Shown here piece after piece: positions 9,523 to 20,448 of a stretch of 64,000 nt of DNA. Each line of letters opens with the position of its first letter. Within the stretch, counting starts at the first letter, position 1. Position numbers and translations under genes: made by a program. This DNA comes from Aggregatibacter kilianii (lineage in GTDB: Bacteria; Pseudomonadota; Gammaproteobacteria; Enterobacterales; Pasteurellaceae). The stretch is taken from the NCBI RefSeq assembly GCF_003130255.1, contig NZ_NRCN01000001.1:796001-860000 (forward strand), given 5' to 3'. The notes below the pieces were generated by a model. That model searched no databases. It was not told the origin of the DNA and saw nothing but the letters and a program-made list of their open reading frames with translations.

Positions 9523-9537
9523 ATTTTCTTCATTAAA

Positions 9538-12126
9538 TTACTGTGGTTTCACCACAACATTGAGCAATTTACCAGCTACATAAATCACTTTCACCACTTG
9601 CATACCGTCGAGGAAGCGTTTTACATTCTCATCGGCGAAGGCCATGGTTTTCACCGTATCTTCATCAGCATCTGCCGCCACGGTGACCTTGCCACGCACT
9701 TTGCCGTTGACTTGCACCACAATCAGTTTTTCATCGTCCACCATGGCCTGCTCATCGGCTTCTACCCATGGGGCAAAATCAATGACATCTTGATTGCCTA
9801 ATTCGTGCCACAAACGGAAACAAATATGCGGCGTAATTGGATATAACATTCTGACTACCGCGCTCAGCGCTTCCGCCATAATGGCGCGATCTTGCTCGTC
9901 ATCCAACGGCGCACGGGTCAATTTGTTCATTAATTCCATGACCGCAGCGATGGCGGTATTGAACGTTTGGCGACGACCGATGTCATCGCTTACTTTCGCA
10001 ATAGTTTTGTGCACATCGCGGCGCAAGGCTTTTTGTGAGTCTGAAAGTGCGGTCGGATTTACAGCTGTTTTTGTCGGATTTTTGTTGTATTCAAACACCA
10101 AATTCCACACCCGAGCCAAGAAACGTTTTGCCCCTTCAACACCGGACTCCTGCCATTCCAACGTCATTTCTGCAGGGGAGGCGAACATCATAAATAAACG
10201 TACGGTGTCCGCGCCGTATTTTTCCACCATTTCTTGCGGGTCAATACCGTTGTTTTTGGATTTTGACATTTTAGTCATGCCGGTGTGTACCAATTCATGG
10301 CCTTCATCATCCACAGCTTTCACGATACGACCTTTTTCATCACGTTCCAATGTGACTTTAGTCGGAGAGACCCAAATACGTTCATTAGTCGGGCTGGTGT
10401 AATAGAAAGCATCCGCTAACACCATGCCTTGACACAATAATTTATTGGCCGGTTCATCGCTATTTACCAAGCCTGCATCACGCAATAATTTATGGAAGAA
10501 GCGGAAATACAATAAGTGCATGGTCGCATGCTCGATACCGCCGATATATTGATCCACCGGTAGCCAATAGTTCGCCTCTTCGCTGTTTAACATGCCTTGT
10601 TGATATTGCGGGCAAGTATAGCGGGCGTAGTACCAAGAAGATTCCATGAAAGTATCGAAGGTATCGGTTTCTTTTGATGCCGGTTTGCCTTGATATGTGG
10701 TTTTCGCCCATTCAGGATCCGCTTTAATCGGGCTGTTCACACCGTTCATCACCACGTCTTCCGGCAGAATAATCGGCAAATCTTCCATTGGCACCGGCAC
10801 CACATCGCCGTTTTCCAAGGTTAGCATAGGAATTGGTGCACCCCAATAACGTTGACGGGAAACACCCCAGTCGCGTAAGCGATAATTTACTTGGCGTTTG
10901 CCTTTGTCCATGGACTCCAATTTATTGGCAATGCCATTAAACGCGGCGTCAAATGCCAAGCCATCAAATTCGCCGGAATGAACCAGTTTGCCATGTTCGG
11001 TAAAAGCTTGTTTGGTTAAATCGATCGCTTCGCCGTTAATCGGTTCGATAACCTGTTTAATCGGTAAATGATATTTTTGCGCGAATTCAAAATCACGTTG
11101 ATCGTGCGCCGGTACTGCCATCACCGCGCCGGTACCATAGTGCATTAACACAAAGTTCGCCACCCACACCGGTACTTGTTCACCGGTTAACGGATGAATG
11201 GCATAAAGCCCCGTCGGCATGCCTTTTTTCTCCATGGTGGCAATGTCCGCTTCCGCAACTTTAGTGTTTTTCGCTTCTTGAATGAACTCTGCTAATTCAG
11301 GATTATTTTGCGCCGCAAGTGTTGCCAGTGGATGAGCAGCCGCCACCGCTACATAACTCACGCCGTAGAACGTGTCCGGACGGGTGGTATAAACCGCTAA
11401 TTTTTCATTGGTATCTTTAATATCAAAAGTGATTTCTACCCCTTCGGAACGGCCGATCCAGTTGCGTTGCATAGTTTTTACTTGATCCGGCCATTGTGGT
11501 AAATCATCTAAGCAATTTAGCAACTGCTCAGCGTAATCAGTGATTTTAATAAACCATTGCGGAATTTCTTTTTGTTCCACTGGGGTATCACAACGCCAGC
11601 AGCAACCTTCGTGCACCTGTTCGTTCGCCAACACCGTTTCATCATTTGGACACCAGTTCACAGTAGAGGTTTTTTTATAGACTAAGCCTTTTTTATAAAG
11701 CTCCGTGAAAAACCATTGTTCCCATTTATAATATTCCGGTTTACACGTAGCGATTTCACGATCCCAGTCGAAACCAAAGCCTAAAAGTTGAAGTTGTTTC
11801 TTCATATAGGCAATATTTTCATACGTCCACTTAGCCGGAGCGGTGTTATTTTTCACTGCCGCCCCTTCTGCCGGCAAACCGAAAGCATCCCAACCAAAAG
11901 GTTGCAACACATTTTTTCCTTTCATTCGTTGATAACGGGAAACCACATCGCCGATGGTGTAATTACGCACATGTCCCATATGCAAACGGCCTGATGGATA
12001 AGGGAACATTGAAAGACAATAGTATTTTTCTTTGTTGTTATCTTGTACTGCTTTAAAAGTTTTATTGTCCTGCCAGAATTTTTGCACTTCCGGTTCAAGT
12101 AAATCAGGACGATATTGTTCTTGCAT
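9538..12126 (-). CDS. leuS: leucine--tRNA ligase
   Basis: LeuRS charges tRNA-Leu and edits misactivated norvaline and isoleucine. The 862-residue class I synthetase (E. coli 860) shows the HIGH motif as HMGH in [15 protein letters not shown] near residue 45. The CP1 editing domain carries the threonine-rich [14 protein letters not shown] near 250, and the KMSKS loop [13 protein letters not shown] lies near 620. It begins [19 protein letters not shown], the standard start. It is the first gene of the leuS-lptE-holA group, and an uptake signal lies just upstream near 12150. Confidence 0.98.
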   Translation of the reverse strand: MQEQYRPDLLEPEVQKFWQDNKTFKAVQDNNKEKYYCLSMFPYPSGRLHMGHVRNYTIGDVVSRYQRMKGKNVLQPFGWDAFGLPAEGAAVKNNTAPAKWTYENIAYMKKQLQLLGFGFDWDREIATCKPEYYKWEQWFFTELYKKGLVYKKTSTVNWCPNDETVLANEQVHEGCCWRCDTPVEQKEIPQWFIKITDYAEQLLNCLDDLPQWPDQVKTMQRNWIGRSEGVEITFDIKDTNEKLAVYTTRPDTFYGVSYVAVAAAHPLATLAAQNNPELAEFIQEAKNTKVAEADIATMEKKGMPTGLYAIHPLTGEQVPVWVANFVLMHYGTGAVMAVPAHDQRDFEFAQKYHLPIKQVIEPINGEAIDLTKQAFTEHGKLVHSGEFDGLAFDAAFNGIANKLESMDKGKRQVNYRLRDWGVSRQRYWGAPIPMLTLENGDVVPVPMEDLPIILPEDVVMNGVNSPIKADPEWAKTTYQGKPASKETDTFDTFMESSWYYARYTCPQYQQGMLNSEEANYWLPVDQYIGGIEHATMHLLYFRFFHKLLRDAGLVNSDEPANKLLCQGMVLADAFYYTSPTNERIWVSPTKVTLERDEKGRIVKAVDDEGHELVHTGMTKMSKSKNNGIDPQEMVEKYGADTVRLFMMFASPAEMTLEWQESGVEGAKRFLARVWNLVFEYNKNPTKTAVNPTALSDSQKALRRDVHKTIAKVSDDIGRRQTFNTAIAAVMELMNKLTRAPLDDEQDRAIMAEALSAVVRMLYPITPHICFRLWHELGNQDVIDFAPWVEADEQAMVDDEKLIVVQVNGKVRGKVTVAADADEDTVKTMAFADENVKRFLDGMQVVKVIYVAGKLLNVVVKPQ

Positions 12127-12247
12127 AAAAAAATCACCTTAAAAATAGACCGCACTTTATAGCGGGTTTTAGCTTAGAAAATACGGCATAGAATAGCGTA
12201 AAATAGGGAAAAATAACAGAAAGTGCGGTGGGAATTTCGGATATTTT

Positions 12248-12880
12248 TTACGGCTTAACCTGATGGCAAGTCTCATATAACGGCAATAAGCCACGAATAC
12301 TCTCCGCAATAAATTGGGTGGCATCCAGCTTATCCAACTCGGTTTTTTCCGCGTTTCGTCCAATACACCAAAAATCGTCGTCCGAACGCAACGTTAAATC
12401 CTGTTGCGTGAGTTCACTGACTTTACGGAAATCATCGTATTCACTTTCATCACCTCGCCAAATATCCAGCTCGGCAAAACGCGCAAAATCAAAATTTTCC
12501 AACCATTGGTTATATTGTTGCACGTTAATTTGCGACCGATCGGCACGATAACAATGCCAATCCAAACTTACGGATAAACGACGGCGATTTAACAACACCG
12601 ACAAAATCGCCGCGGAATTGAGGTTATATTCATATTTGAAATAGGCAAAGAAATGCCCGCGCACTTGCCAACCGTTCGTCCAACTTTCAATATGCGGCTT
12701 GGCAAATGGCGCACCTAACTCGGCGGCAACCTGTAAAATCGTGGCTTTCCACGTATCCCAATGGGCCTTGTAATCGGCCTTAATACGAGGAATGTCCTGC
12801 GGGCAAAATTTCTTCATTTGGGCGAATTGAAAAAAGGGAATGTTGAAGAGATCGCACGTATCGGCGTTAATTAAATTCAT
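12248..12880 (-). CDS. conserved protein of the HI_0552 family, function unknown
   Basis: The 210-residue soluble protein has no signal peptide or membrane segment. It is aromatic-rich, with the recognisable segment SWTNGWQVRGHFFAYFKYE in the middle and a W/D/E-rich second half (DIWRGDESEYDDF, DDDFWCIGR). By position (8 bp after apaH, near ksgA) it matches the Haemophilus influenzae hypothetical HI_0552 next to apaH; that match is from memory of gene order. I recognise no catalytic motif. The tight spacing suggests co-transcription with apaH. Confidence 0.7.
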   Translation of the reverse strand: MNLINADTCDLFNIPFFQFAQMKKFCPQDIPRIKADYKAHWDTWKATILQVAAELGAPFAKPHIESWTNGWQVRGHFFAYFKYEYNLNSAAILSVLLNRRRLSVSLDWHCYRADRSQINVQQYNQWLENFDFARFAELDIWRGDESEYDDFRKVSELTQQDLTLRSDDDFWCIGRNAEKTELDKLDATQFIAESIRGLLPLYETCHQVKP

Positions 12881-12888
12881 TGGTATTC

Positions 12889-13716
12889 CTAAAAATCACT
12901 GTAATTTTTGACCGCACTTTGGGTGAAATAGCGCTTATCTTCCCAGCGCAGCATAGTGAGACGGTTGTTCCAAACGCAACCTGTGTCGAGGGCATAAATA
13001 TTCGATGGGGTGGTTTCATCTACTAAACTTGCCCAATGGCCAAAAACGAGATTTTTTGTTTGATACAGCGGATTATCCAAGGAGAACCAGGGTGCAAGGT
13101 TCTTCGGCGCATCCTTGAGAGTCAGTTTACACGCAAAATCTAAACGATGATCCCAATAGCAAAAACGCATACGGGTAAAGACGTTAATAATATAGCGTAG
13201 ACGATCGAGCCCTTGTAAATTTGGCGACCAACGATCGGGCTGCTCTGAATACATATTTTCAATGAGATAGCGATAATTGCCATGGCGCAACACATTTTCC
13301 ACTTCATTAGCACAGGCTTTGGCGGTTGCTAAATCCCAATCGGGCGAGATACCGGCGTGCGTCATGACGAAATTCAGCTGTTCATTATGGATAAGTAAAG
13401 GCTGTTCACGTAACCAATTAATTAATTCAAAAAAATCGGGCGCGGAAAAAATCGGTGCAACCCGATCACAGGATTTAATTTTTTTAATGCCAAGTGCGGT
13501 AGAAATTAAATGTAAATCATGATTGCCCAACACAGTATAAGCCGAACTCCCCAAAGATTTTACGAAGCGAAGGCATTCCAACGATTTATCGCCGCGCGCC
13601 ACCAAATCACCGGTTAAATAAAGCGTATCCTGCGCCGGGTCGAAGTTCACTCGATCCAATAATATTTGTAATTCGTCATAACAACCTTGTAGGTCGCCCA
13701 CTAAATATGTCGCCAT
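12889..13716 (-). CDS. apaH: diadenosine tetraphosphatase (symmetrical)
   Basis: ApaH splits Ap4A into two ADP, and can remove Np4 caps from RNA. The 275-residue metallophosphoesterase shows the ordered metal motifs GDLQGC (residue 7), [10 protein letters not shown] (about 36) and GNHD (about 64), and two later histidines (MTHAG, FGHWAS). The length fits the family (280 in E. coli). It lies 14 bp after ksgA on the same strand, the conserved ksgA-apaH pairing. Confidence 0.96.
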   Translation of the reverse strand: MATYLVGDLQGCYDELQILLDRVNFDPAQDTLYLTGDLVARGDKSLECLRFVKSLGSSAYTVLGNHDLHLISTALGIKKIKSCDRVAPIFSAPDFFELINWLREQPLLIHNEQLNFVMTHAGISPDWDLATAKACANEVENVLRHGNYRYLIENMYSEQPDRWSPNLQGLDRLRYIINVFTRMRFCYWDHRLDFACKLTLKDAPKNLAPWFSLDNPLYQTKNLVFGHWASLVDETTPSNIYALDTGCVWNNRLTMLRWEDKRYFTQSAVKNYSDF

Positions 13717-13730
13717 TTTTGACCGCTCTT

Positions 13731-14594
13731 TTATGCTTCCGAATCCATCACATCATCTTTGTTCACATCCGCCGGCGGGTTATCTGCCAACCAATTCGCC
13801 AAACGGGCATAATCGGCGATGCTGAGATTTTCCGCTCGCGCGTTTAAATCGATGCTAAGTGCGGTCAGATTTTCCGGTAAAAATAAACCCGACAATGCAT
13901 TACGTAGCGTTTTGCGACGCTGATTAAATGCCTGCGAACAGACGCGATTCAGCCAATATAAATCTTTCACCGGATGTGGCAATGTGGTGTGCGGAATTAA
14001 CCGAACTACAGCAGAATCCACTTTCGGTGCAGGTTTAAAAGCACTCGGCGGCACTTCCAACACCGGCATCACTTGGCAGAAATATTGCGCCATAATGGTC
14101 AATCTTCCGTATGCCTTGCTGTTCGGGGCTGCACACAAGCGTTTCACCACTTCTTTTTGCAACATGAAGTGCATGTCTTGAATAATGTGGTGATATTTAA
14201 ACAAGTGGAACATTAACGGCGTGGAAATATTATACGGCAAGTTACCGAACACACGCATTTTTTGGCCTTTCTCGGCCAGATGTTCTTGTTCATAAAGGCC
14301 GGAAAAATCAAACTGCATAGCATCGGTTTCAATGACATTTAATTTTTGATGCAAAAACGGGTGGTGGCGTAAACGCTCCGCCAAATCACGGTCAAGCTCT
14401 AATACGGTCAGGCGCTCCACCTGCTCCGCCACCGGTTCGGTCAACGCGCCCAAACCCGGGCCGATTTCCACTAAAAATTGGTTAGACTGCGGGTAAATTG
14501 CCGCCACGATATTTTGAATCACATTGTTGTCGTGCAAGAAATTTTGCCCGAACCGTTTACGCGCCGTATGGCCCAAGTGTTTTTTTGAATTCAT
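13731..14594 (-). CDS. rsmA: 16S rRNA (adenine1518/1519-N6)-dimethyltransferase
   Basis: RsmA (KsgA) dimethylates two adjacent adenines in helix 45 of 16S rRNA, a late quality-control step of 30S assembly. The 287-residue protein has the S-adenosylmethionine loop [12 protein letters not shown] near residue 42, the acidic [12 protein letters not shown], and the catalytic NLPYNIST near 118. The C-terminal helical domain contains [13 protein letters not shown]. The gene is the usual partner of apaH; surA lies upstream, as in enterobacteria. It is somewhat longer than E. coli (273) because of an acidic tail ([16 protein letters not shown]). Confidence 0.96.
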   Translation of the reverse strand: MNSKKHLGHTARKRFGQNFLHDNNVIQNIVAAIYPQSNQFLVEIGPGLGALTEPVAEQVERLTVLELDRDLAERLRHHPFLHQKLNVIETDAMQFDFSGLYEQEHLAEKGQKMRVFGNLPYNISTPLMFHLFKYHHIIQDMHFMLQKEVVKRLCAAPNSKAYGRLTIMAQYFCQVMPVLEVPPSAFKPAPKVDSAVVRLIPHTTLPHPVKDLYWLNRVCSQAFNQRRKTLRNALSGLFLPENLTALSIDLNARAENLSIADYARLANWLADNPPADVNKDDVMDSEA

Positions 14595-14669
14595 TGATGC
14601 TGTCTTATAAAAATAAAAAGTGCGGTCATATTATAAAGCAAAATCCCGACCATTGGGCCGGGATGATGA

Positions 14670-15596
14670 TTAATTTAAGTATTTAATGTCTGCTCGTTTA
14701 CGCAACGCTTGCACCCAATCGCGGGCAGAATCTTGCAATTGTTGGTTCACGATTTGCTCATAAGCTTTTTGGCGATAAGCATCTTCCGTACGATCCCCTT
14801 GGCGGGTATTGGTGACCTCTAAAATATGCCAACCGAATTCTGTTTTAAACGGAACGCTAATAACGCCCGGTTTGGTAGTACGAATGGCTTGATTAAACGG
14901 GCCGACATACATTTCCGGGAAGGCATAACCTAAATTACCGCCATTGGCGCCGGACAAATAGTCTTTGGAATATTTCAATGCAGCATCGGCGAAGGTCGTT
15001 TTACCGTCGATAATATCTGCACGAATTTGCTGAAGTTGTGCTTTAGCTTGCGAATCATTCAATAATGGATTTAATTTCAATAAGATATGACGAACTTCAT
15101 ATTGTGTATCAGAGACTTTCGCCACAGAGCCTTTCGCTTTAGCCTCATCTAACATTTTCTTGGCGAGCGCTTCCACTTGCTCGCGGGAAACATCCACACT
15201 TTGGCTAATCGCATGATTACGTACTTCAGACATCATTACTTGCTGTGCAATTTGTTGGCGATAAGCACGATAACTAATGCCTTGATAATCGAGAGCATCT
15301 AATAACTGACCGAAGGTTAAGCCATTTTGCGCGGCAATACCTTCGATGATTTGATCCACTTGGGCGTTGTTAACTTTCACACCGGATTCTTTCACAGCCT
15401 GATCAACCAAAATATCATCAATGACTTTATTTAATGCCGCTTGGCGATCGTTGGTTTTCTTATTTAATGCCCCTCTCACTTGGCTTTCCAACACAGGAAT
15501 GCCATTCACTGTCGCAACGACTTTTTCCTCGGCTTGCACATTCGCAACAAGCGCCAAAACACCGACTACGGCAAAGAAAACTGACTTCAGATTCAT
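14670..15596 (-). CDS. surA: periplasmic chaperone SurA, single-parvulin form
   Basis: SurA escorts unfolded outer-membrane proteins to the BAM complex. The 308-residue product has a signal peptide (MNLKSVFFAVVGVLALVANVQA), a SurA N-terminal chaperone domain (VNGIPVLESQVRGALNKK) and one parvulin PPIase domain (about 165-265: VRHILLKLNPLLND to FGWHILEVTNTRQGDR). The last helix returns to the chaperone core. E. coli SurA has 428 residues and two parvulin domains; the shorter one-domain form is usual in Haemophilus relatives. An outer-membrane client, the large autotransporter, lies in the same window. Confidence 0.92.
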   Translation of the reverse strand: MNLKSVFFAVVGVLALVANVQAEEKVVATVNGIPVLESQVRGALNKKTNDRQAALNKVIDDILVDQAVKESGVKVNNAQVDQIIEGIAAQNGLTFGQLLDALDYQGISYRAYRQQIAQQVMMSEVRNHAISQSVDVSREQVEALAKKMLDEAKAKGSVAKVSDTQYEVRHILLKLNPLLNDSQAKAQLQQIRADIIDGKTTFADAALKYSKDYLSGANGGNLGYAFPEMYVGPFNQAIRTTKPGVISVPFKTEFGWHILEVTNTRQGDRTEDAYRQKAYEQIVNQQLQDSARDWVQALRKRADIKYLN

Positions 15597-15667
15597 ATTC
15601 GCTAATATTCCGTTATAAGATTGAAATTACTGGTTAGATTATCAATTTTGACGAAGGTTCACAAACT

Positions 15668-16204
15668 TTATTTAGACAACAAAGCCACTTCATAGCATTG
15701 GTCAAACTTCATTGTACGCACTTGAATGCTCTCGCTACGACTGGTTGGCACATTTTTACCCACATAATCGGCTCGAATGGGAAGCTCTCGATGCCCACGA
15801 TCAACAAAAATCACCAACTCCACTTTTGCCGCCCGTCCGAAATCCACTAGCGCATCCAATGCTGCCCGAATTGTACGGCCGGTAAACAATACATCATCCA
15901 CCAAAATAACATCTTTATGCTGAATGTTGATAAAATCGGAAGCACCGCGATAAACCGGTGTTTGTGCCGCCTGTGCAGGTTGCAAATCATCACGATAAAA
16001 CGTAATGTCCAAATCAAAGGCCGGAATATCCGTTTGCGTTAGGGCTTTAATTTTATTTTTAATCAGCTCAGCAATTTCTGCGCCACGACGCTTAATACCA
16101 ACGATGACTAAATTATCCAAAGTTTGGTGTTTTTCAATAATTTCATGAGAAATGCGGGAAATTGTTCTTAAAAACTGATTCTCGTCAATAATGATTTTTT
16201 CCAT
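15668..16204 (-). CDS. pyrR: PyrR uracil phosphoribosyltransferase / pyr regulator
   Basis: PyrR-family proteins resemble uracil phosphoribosyltransferases, and in Gram-positives control pyr genes by RNA binding. The 178-residue product has the PRPP-binding loop VILVDDVLFTGRTIRAAL (about 92-109), the N-terminal IIDENQFLRTISRISHEI and the RGHRELPIRADYVGKN segment, all typical of PyrR. Whether this Gram-negative copy regulates anything is unknown; no pyr gene or PyrR-binding loop is visible nearby. It stands between coaD and surA on the same strand, with 71 bp to surA. Confidence 0.93.
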   Translation of the reverse strand: MEKIIIDENQFLRTISRISHEIIEKHQTLDNLVIVGIKRRGAEIAELIKNKIKALTQTDIPAFDLDITFYRDDLQPAQAAQTPVYRGASDFINIQHKDVILVDDVLFTGRTIRAALDALVDFGRAAKVELVIFVDRGHRELPIRADYVGKNVPTSRSESIQVRTMKFDQCYEVALLSK

Positions 16205-16288
16205 ACGTTGTTGTTCTCGAGTTAAGGAAATGTAGGACTAAAATAGCACAAATGCCTTATTGTTGTTACTGTTCTCTGCTAAGGAATG

Positions 16289-16765
16289 CTATTTCCGTTT
16301 CTCTTGCAACGCCTTTAACACCACCGGCGGGACGAGTTGACTCATGTCGCCGTTGTGTAGATAAATTTCACGGATCATGGTTGAAGAAACGTAAGACCAT
16401 TGTTCCACCGGCGGGAAAAACAAACTTTCTACACCGTAAGTGAGGAGCCGGTTAAGATGAGCTAACTGTACTTCATATTCAAAATCCGTCGTGCTACGCA
16501 CACCACGAATAATCGCTTTGACCTCATATTCGGCAATGGTATGGGCAAGCAAATTATTAAACCCGATAACCTCAACATTCGGTAAATGTGTCACGGCTTG
16601 ACGCGCCAACGCGACCCGTTCGTCTAAAGAAAATAAAGGCTTTTTACTTGGGCTTTCGGCCACCGCCACCAAAACGTTTGAAAAAAGCACCGCACTTCGT
16701 TCAATAATATTCAAATGCCCGTTCGTTAGCGGGTCAAATGTACCGGGATAGATTACCGTTGTCAT
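16289..16765 (-). CDS. coaD: phosphopantetheine adenylyltransferase
   Basis: CoaD makes dephospho-coenzyme A from 4'-phosphopantetheine and ATP. The 158-residue protein starts [20 protein letters not shown], with the nucleotidyltransferase (T/H)xGH motif, and has the second motif SSTMIREI near 128. The family length is about 159. It lies 9 bp after waaA, the widely conserved waaA-coaD pair. An uptake signal lies inside the gene near 16690. Confidence 0.97.
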   Translation of the reverse strand: MTTVIYPGTFDPLTNGHLNIIERSAVLFSNVLVAVAESPSKKPLFSLDERVALARQAVTHLPNVEVIGFNNLLAHTIAEYEVKAIIRGVRSTTDFEYEVQLAHLNRLLTYGVESLFFPPVEQWSYVSSTMIREIYLHNGDMSQLVPPVVLKALQEKRK

Positions 16766-16774
16766 TGTTTTATC

Positions 16775-18049
16775 CTAGTTCAAATAAGGTTTTAATAAAT
16801 CCATCACGCGTTGCAACGCGCCACGATTTTCATTTAACACGACATAACCGGCCTGGCCATAACGTTCACCAAGTTCGGCTGACTGCAAAAAGGTTGTCAC
16901 CGCTTTAGCCAAGGCCTGTGGAGTGTCTTCCGTTATTAACACGCCTTGCCGTTCAATTAATTTAGCGAAAATCTCAGGAAAGTTAAACGTATGCTTCCCA
17001 CTGATAACCGGCAATTTGAACGCCAAAGGTTCTAATGGATTATGCCCGCCATGCGCCACTAAACTGCCGCCGACCAACGCTACATGGGCCATACCGTATA
17101 ACAACATAAGTTCACCCATCGTATCACCAAGCAAGACTTGTGTTTCTTCTGCAGGTATCTCATGGCTGCTACGCCGGATAAAACAAAAGCCTTCTTGTTC
17201 AATCAGTTGAGCCACCGAATTGAAACGTTCCGGATGACGCGGCACCAAAATCAGCAATAAATCAGGATATTGCTGCAATAAAGTGCGGTGACTTTTTAAA
17301 ATGATTTCATCTTCGCCTTCGTGTGTGCTGGCGGCAATCCAGATAGATCGTTGTGTATTCCATTGTGCTTTTAATGTTGCAATGTTATGAAGTAATCCAT
17401 CACTCACATTTAAGTCATATTTAATATTACCGGTTAATATTAATCGTTCGGGCGCAATGCCTAATTGCGCATAACGTTGCCAACTGACCTCATCTTGTGG
17501 GGCAATTAACGTAATGTTATCCAATACCGGTTTTAACTGATCTTTAAACCAACCATAACGTGTAGCAGAACGTGCAGATAAGCGGGCATTTACAATAATA
17601 AAGGGGATGTTTCGCAGTGCAAATTGGTGAATCAGGTTAAACCAAATTTCAGTTTCGATGACAATGATTAAGCGTGGTCTTACAAATCCAATAAAACGGG
17701 AAACGGCATCAGGCAAATCATAAGGCAAATACACATGTGTCACACTGTCGCCGAAAACAGCTTTTACGCGATCGGAACCGGTAGGCGTCATCGTCGTTAC
17801 GGTAATAGCCAGTTGCGGATAATCTTGCTGAATCCGCTTAATTAAAGGAACGGCGGCAATCACCTCACCAACAGAGGCGGCATGAATTAAGACACCATTG
17901 GGCTGCGGAGGTCGGATATTGCCATAAAAGCCATAGCGCTCAGCCAGACGCTTACGATAATTTGGTGCTTTAAAGCCACGCAAAAACACTGAAAGCCATA
18001 GCATTGGCTGAACAAAATACATCAAACAGGTATAGAAAAAACGTAACAT
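16775..18049 (-). CDS. waaA: 3-deoxy-D-manno-octulosonic acid transferase
   Basis: WaaA (KdtA) transfers Kdo from CMP-Kdo onto the lipid A precursor on the inner face of the cytoplasmic membrane. In Haemophilus relatives it adds a single Kdo that is then phosphorylated. The 424-residue GT30 enzyme has an N-terminal membrane anchor (MLRFFYTCLMYFVQPMLWLSVFL) and the conserved IHAASVGEVIAAVPLI. The C-terminal sugar-nucleotide site ends in VGGSLVAHGGHNPLEPLA. It is followed directly by coaD and faces lgtF, a typical LOS-core neighbourhood. Confidence 0.95.
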   Translation of the reverse strand: MLRFFYTCLMYFVQPMLWLSVFLRGFKAPNYRKRLAERYGFYGNIRPPQPNGVLIHAASVGEVIAAVPLIKRIQQDYPQLAITVTTMTPTGSDRVKAVFGDSVTHVYLPYDLPDAVSRFIGFVRPRLIIVIETEIWFNLIHQFALRNIPFIIVNARLSARSATRYGWFKDQLKPVLDNITLIAPQDEVSWQRYAQLGIAPERLILTGNIKYDLNVSDGLLHNIATLKAQWNTQRSIWIAASTHEGEDEIILKSHRTLLQQYPDLLLILVPRHPERFNSVAQLIEQEGFCFIRRSSHEIPAEETQVLLGDTMGELMLLYGMAHVALVGGSLVAHGGHNPLEPLAFKLPVISGKHTFNFPEIFAKLIERQGVLITEDTPQALAKAVTTFLQSAELGERYGQAGYVVLNENRGALQRVMDLLKPYLN

Positions 18050-18147
18050 AGAAAATGTGTCGGCTTATGTTAGAATTGCAAAAAATTAATAAAGACAAAC
18101 AAGCGCCTAGTATAAGCGTTTGTCACTGATTCACAAAGGATAAAAAT

Positions 18148-18909
18148 ATGCCGACTCTCAGCGTTGCAATGATTGTTAAAAATGAGGCGCACCACCTTGC
18201 ACAATGCTTGGATACTATAAAAGATTGGGTGGATGAAATTGTTATTTTAGATTCCGGTAGCACCGATGCAACCCAACAAATTGCCGAACAATACGGCGCA
18301 AAATTCTACCAAAATACCGATTGGCCTGGATTTGGCAAACAGCGGCAATTAGCACAGCAGTATGTGACCTCTGACTATGTTTTATGGCTAGATGCGGACG
18401 AACGGGTAACGCCTAAGCTACGTCAATCCATTCTGACAGCAATTTCTCAAGATACGCCCAATACCGTCTACAAAATTCCGCGATTAAGTGAAATTTTTGG
18501 AAGTAAAATTCGCTACTCCGGTTGGTACCCCGATTATGTTATTCGTTTATATCGTAAGGACTTTACTCAGTATGGCGAGCAACTGGTTCATGAGAAAGTA
18601 GAACTGCCTATAAACACCAATATTCAAAAACTGAATGGTGATTTATTACATTATACTTACCAAAATATTCATCATTACTTAGTTAAATCTGCCGGATATG
18701 CCAAAGCGTGGGCGGACCAACGAGAAAAAGCAGGTAAAAAAGCGACATTATGGCAAGGAATCAGCCATGCTATAGGCTGTTTTGTAAAAATGTATTTTAT
18801 TCGTCTGGGATTCTTAGATGGTAAAGCAGGCTTATTACTGGCTATACTTTCAGCACATTCTACTTTTATAAAATATGCTGACTTATGGGTCAGAACAAGA
18901 AATAGATAA
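18148..18909 (+). CDS. lgtF: family 2 glycosyltransferase of LOS inner core (LgtF-like)
   Basis: The 253-residue GT2 enzyme begins [20 protein letters not shown]. It has the DSGSTDAT nucleotide-binding motif and the metal-binding [12 protein letters not shown] near residue 88, and it lacks a long membrane domain. The position next to waaA-coaD matches Haemophilus lgtF (WaaE-type), which adds beta-1,4-glucose to heptose I of the inner core. It is transcribed divergently from waaA with 98 bp between them and has an AAAGGA binding site. The exact sugar and linkage are inferred from neighbourhood and family. Confidence 0.75.
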   Translation: MPTLSVAMIVKNEAHHLAQCLDTIKDWVDEIVILDSGSTDATQQIAEQYGAKFYQNTDWPGFGKQRQLAQQYVTSDYVLWLDADERVTPKLRQSILTAISQDTPNTVYKIPRLSEIFGSKIRYSGWYPDYVIRLYRKDFTQYGEQLVHEKVELPINTNIQKLNGDLLHYTYQNIHHYLVKSAGYAKAWADQREKAGKKATLWQGISHAIGCFVKMYFIRLGFLDGKAGLLLAILSAHSTFIKYADLWVRTRNR

Positions 18910-18945
18910 TTTTATTTACTAAGAATTCTCCTTAGTATTGATAAC

Positions 18946-18979
18946 AAAAAGGCTGAATATGAAAATATTCAGCCTTTTT
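18946..18979. terminator. bidirectional terminator of lgtF and the alpha operon
   Basis: A perfect 15-bp stem (aaaaaggctgaatat 18946-18960 / atattcagccttttt 18965-18979) has a GAAA loop and U runs on both strands. It ends lgtF on the plus strand and rplQ on the minus strand. Confidence 0.92.
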
Positions 18980-18999
18980 AAGTTTAACTAAATTAACGA

Positions 19000-19389
19000 T
19001 TATTCCGCTGTTGCTTCTTCAGAAGAAACTTCCGGACGATCAACTAATTCAATGTAAGCCATTGGTGCATTGTCGCCTGCACGGAAACCACATTTAAGGA
19101 TGCGGGTGTAACCACCAGCACGCTGTGCAAAACGTGGACCTAATTCATTAAATAATTTAGCAACAGTTTCAGTGTTGCGTGTACGAGCAAAAGCTAAGCG
19201 GCGATTTGCCACACTATCAACTTTTGCTAAAGTAATTAACGGTTCAACTACTCGACGTAATTCTTTTGCTTTTGGCAAAGTTGTTTTAATGATCTCGTGA
19301 CCAATCAAAGAACTTGCCATATTACGGAACATCGCTTGACGATGACTGCTATTACGGTTGAGTTGACGACCACTCTTACGATGGCGCAT
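19000..19389 (-). CDS. rplQ: 50S ribosomal protein L17
   Basis: L17 lies near the peptide exit tunnel of the 50S subunit. The 129-residue protein begins [20 protein letters not shown] and contains [21 protein letters not shown], both hallmarks of L17. The acidic tail SSEEATAE is also usual. It is the last gene of the alpha operon (rpsM-rpsK-rpsD-rpoA-rplQ), 41 bp after rpoA, and is followed by a strong terminator. Confidence 0.98.
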   Translation of the reverse strand: MRHRKSGRQLNRNSSHRQAMFRNMASSLIGHEIIKTTLPKAKELRRVVEPLITLAKVDSVANRRLAFARTRNTETVAKLFNELGPRFAQRAGGYTRILKCGFRAGDNAPMAYIELVDRPEVSSEEATAE

Positions 19390-19430
19390 AACCTTATCCT
19401 TCTCAGAAAAATCTTAAACCTACGACCAAA

Positions 19431-20420
19431 CTAGTCTTCAGCAATACTTGCTGGTGGCCAATTTTCAAGGCGCATACCTAGTGATAAGCCTCTTGAAGCG
19501 AGTACATCCTTAATTTCAGTAAGTGATTTCTTACCTAGATTAGGCGTTTTTAATAACTCAACTTCTGTACGTTGTACTAAATCACCGATATAGTGAATTG
19601 TTTCTGCTTTCAAACAGTTAGCAGAACGAACTGTCAACTCTAAATCATCAACAGGACGAAGCAGAATCGGATCGAATTCTGGTTTTTCTTCCTTAATTTC
19701 AGGTTGACGAACATCTCGCAAATCAACGAATGCATCTAGTTGTTCTGCTAAAATTGTTGCTGCACGACGAATCGCGTCTTCAGGATCAATAGTCCCGTTT
19801 GTCTCTAGTTCAATAACCAATTTATCTAAATCGGTGCGTTGTTCAACACGTGCCGCTTCAACATTGTAAGCAATACGGTCAACAGGACTATAACAAGCGT
19901 CTACTAATAAACGACCAATCGGACGATCTTCATCTTGATTTTGAGTACGAGCTGATGCAGGCACATATCCTCTACCACGCTGTACACGAATACGCATATT
20001 AATGGATGCATTTTCGTCAGTTAAGTGGCAAATTACATGCTCCGGATTTACAATTTCAACATCACCATCGTGGGTAATATCTGCAGCAACAACAGGGCCA
20101 ATTCCAGATTTGTTAAGCGTTAGAAGAACATCATCTTTATTTTGCACTTTTACAGCTAAACCTTTTAGATTTAAAAGCACTTCAAGAATATCTTCTTGTA
20201 CACCTTCTTTACTACTATATTCATGCAACACACCATCAATTTCCACTTCAGTTACAGCACAACCTGGCATTGAAGATAGAAGAATACGGCGCAATGCATT
20301 TCCTAGAGTATGACCGAAACCACGCTCTAATGGTTCTAAGACTACCTTAGCTTGTGTAGAACTAATTTGTTCAATATCAACTAAGCGTGGTTTTAAAAAT
20401 TCTGTAACAGAACCCTGCAT
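19431..20420 (-). CDS. rpoA: RNA polymerase subunit alpha
   Basis: The alpha subunit dimerises to nucleate RNA polymerase assembly; its C-terminal domain contacts UP elements and activators. The 329-residue protein (same length as E. coli) begins [18 protein letters not shown] and has the N-terminal domain with [21 protein letters not shown] linker of E/P-rich sequence follows. The alpha-CTD includes [27 protein letters not shown] and [20 protein letters not shown]. It is the fourth gene of the alpha operon. Confidence 0.99.
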   Translation of the reverse strand: MQGSVTEFLKPRLVDIEQISSTQAKVVLEPLERGFGHTLGNALRRILLSSMPGCAVTEVEIDGVLHEYSSKEGVQEDILEVLLNLKGLAVKVQNKDDVLLTLNKSGIGPVVAADITHDGDVEIVNPEHVICHLTDENASINMRIRVQRGRGYVPASARTQNQDEDRPIGRLLVDACYSPVDRIAYNVEAARVEQRTDLDKLVIELETNGTIDPEDAIRRAATILAEQLDAFVDLRDVRQPEIKEEKPEFDPILLRPVDDLELTVRSANCLKAETIHYIGDLVQRTEVELLKTPNLGKKSLTEIKDVLASRGLSLGMRLENWPPASIAED

Positions 20421-20448
20421 TTTATCCTCTCTTTGCTTCTAAGCTCTA

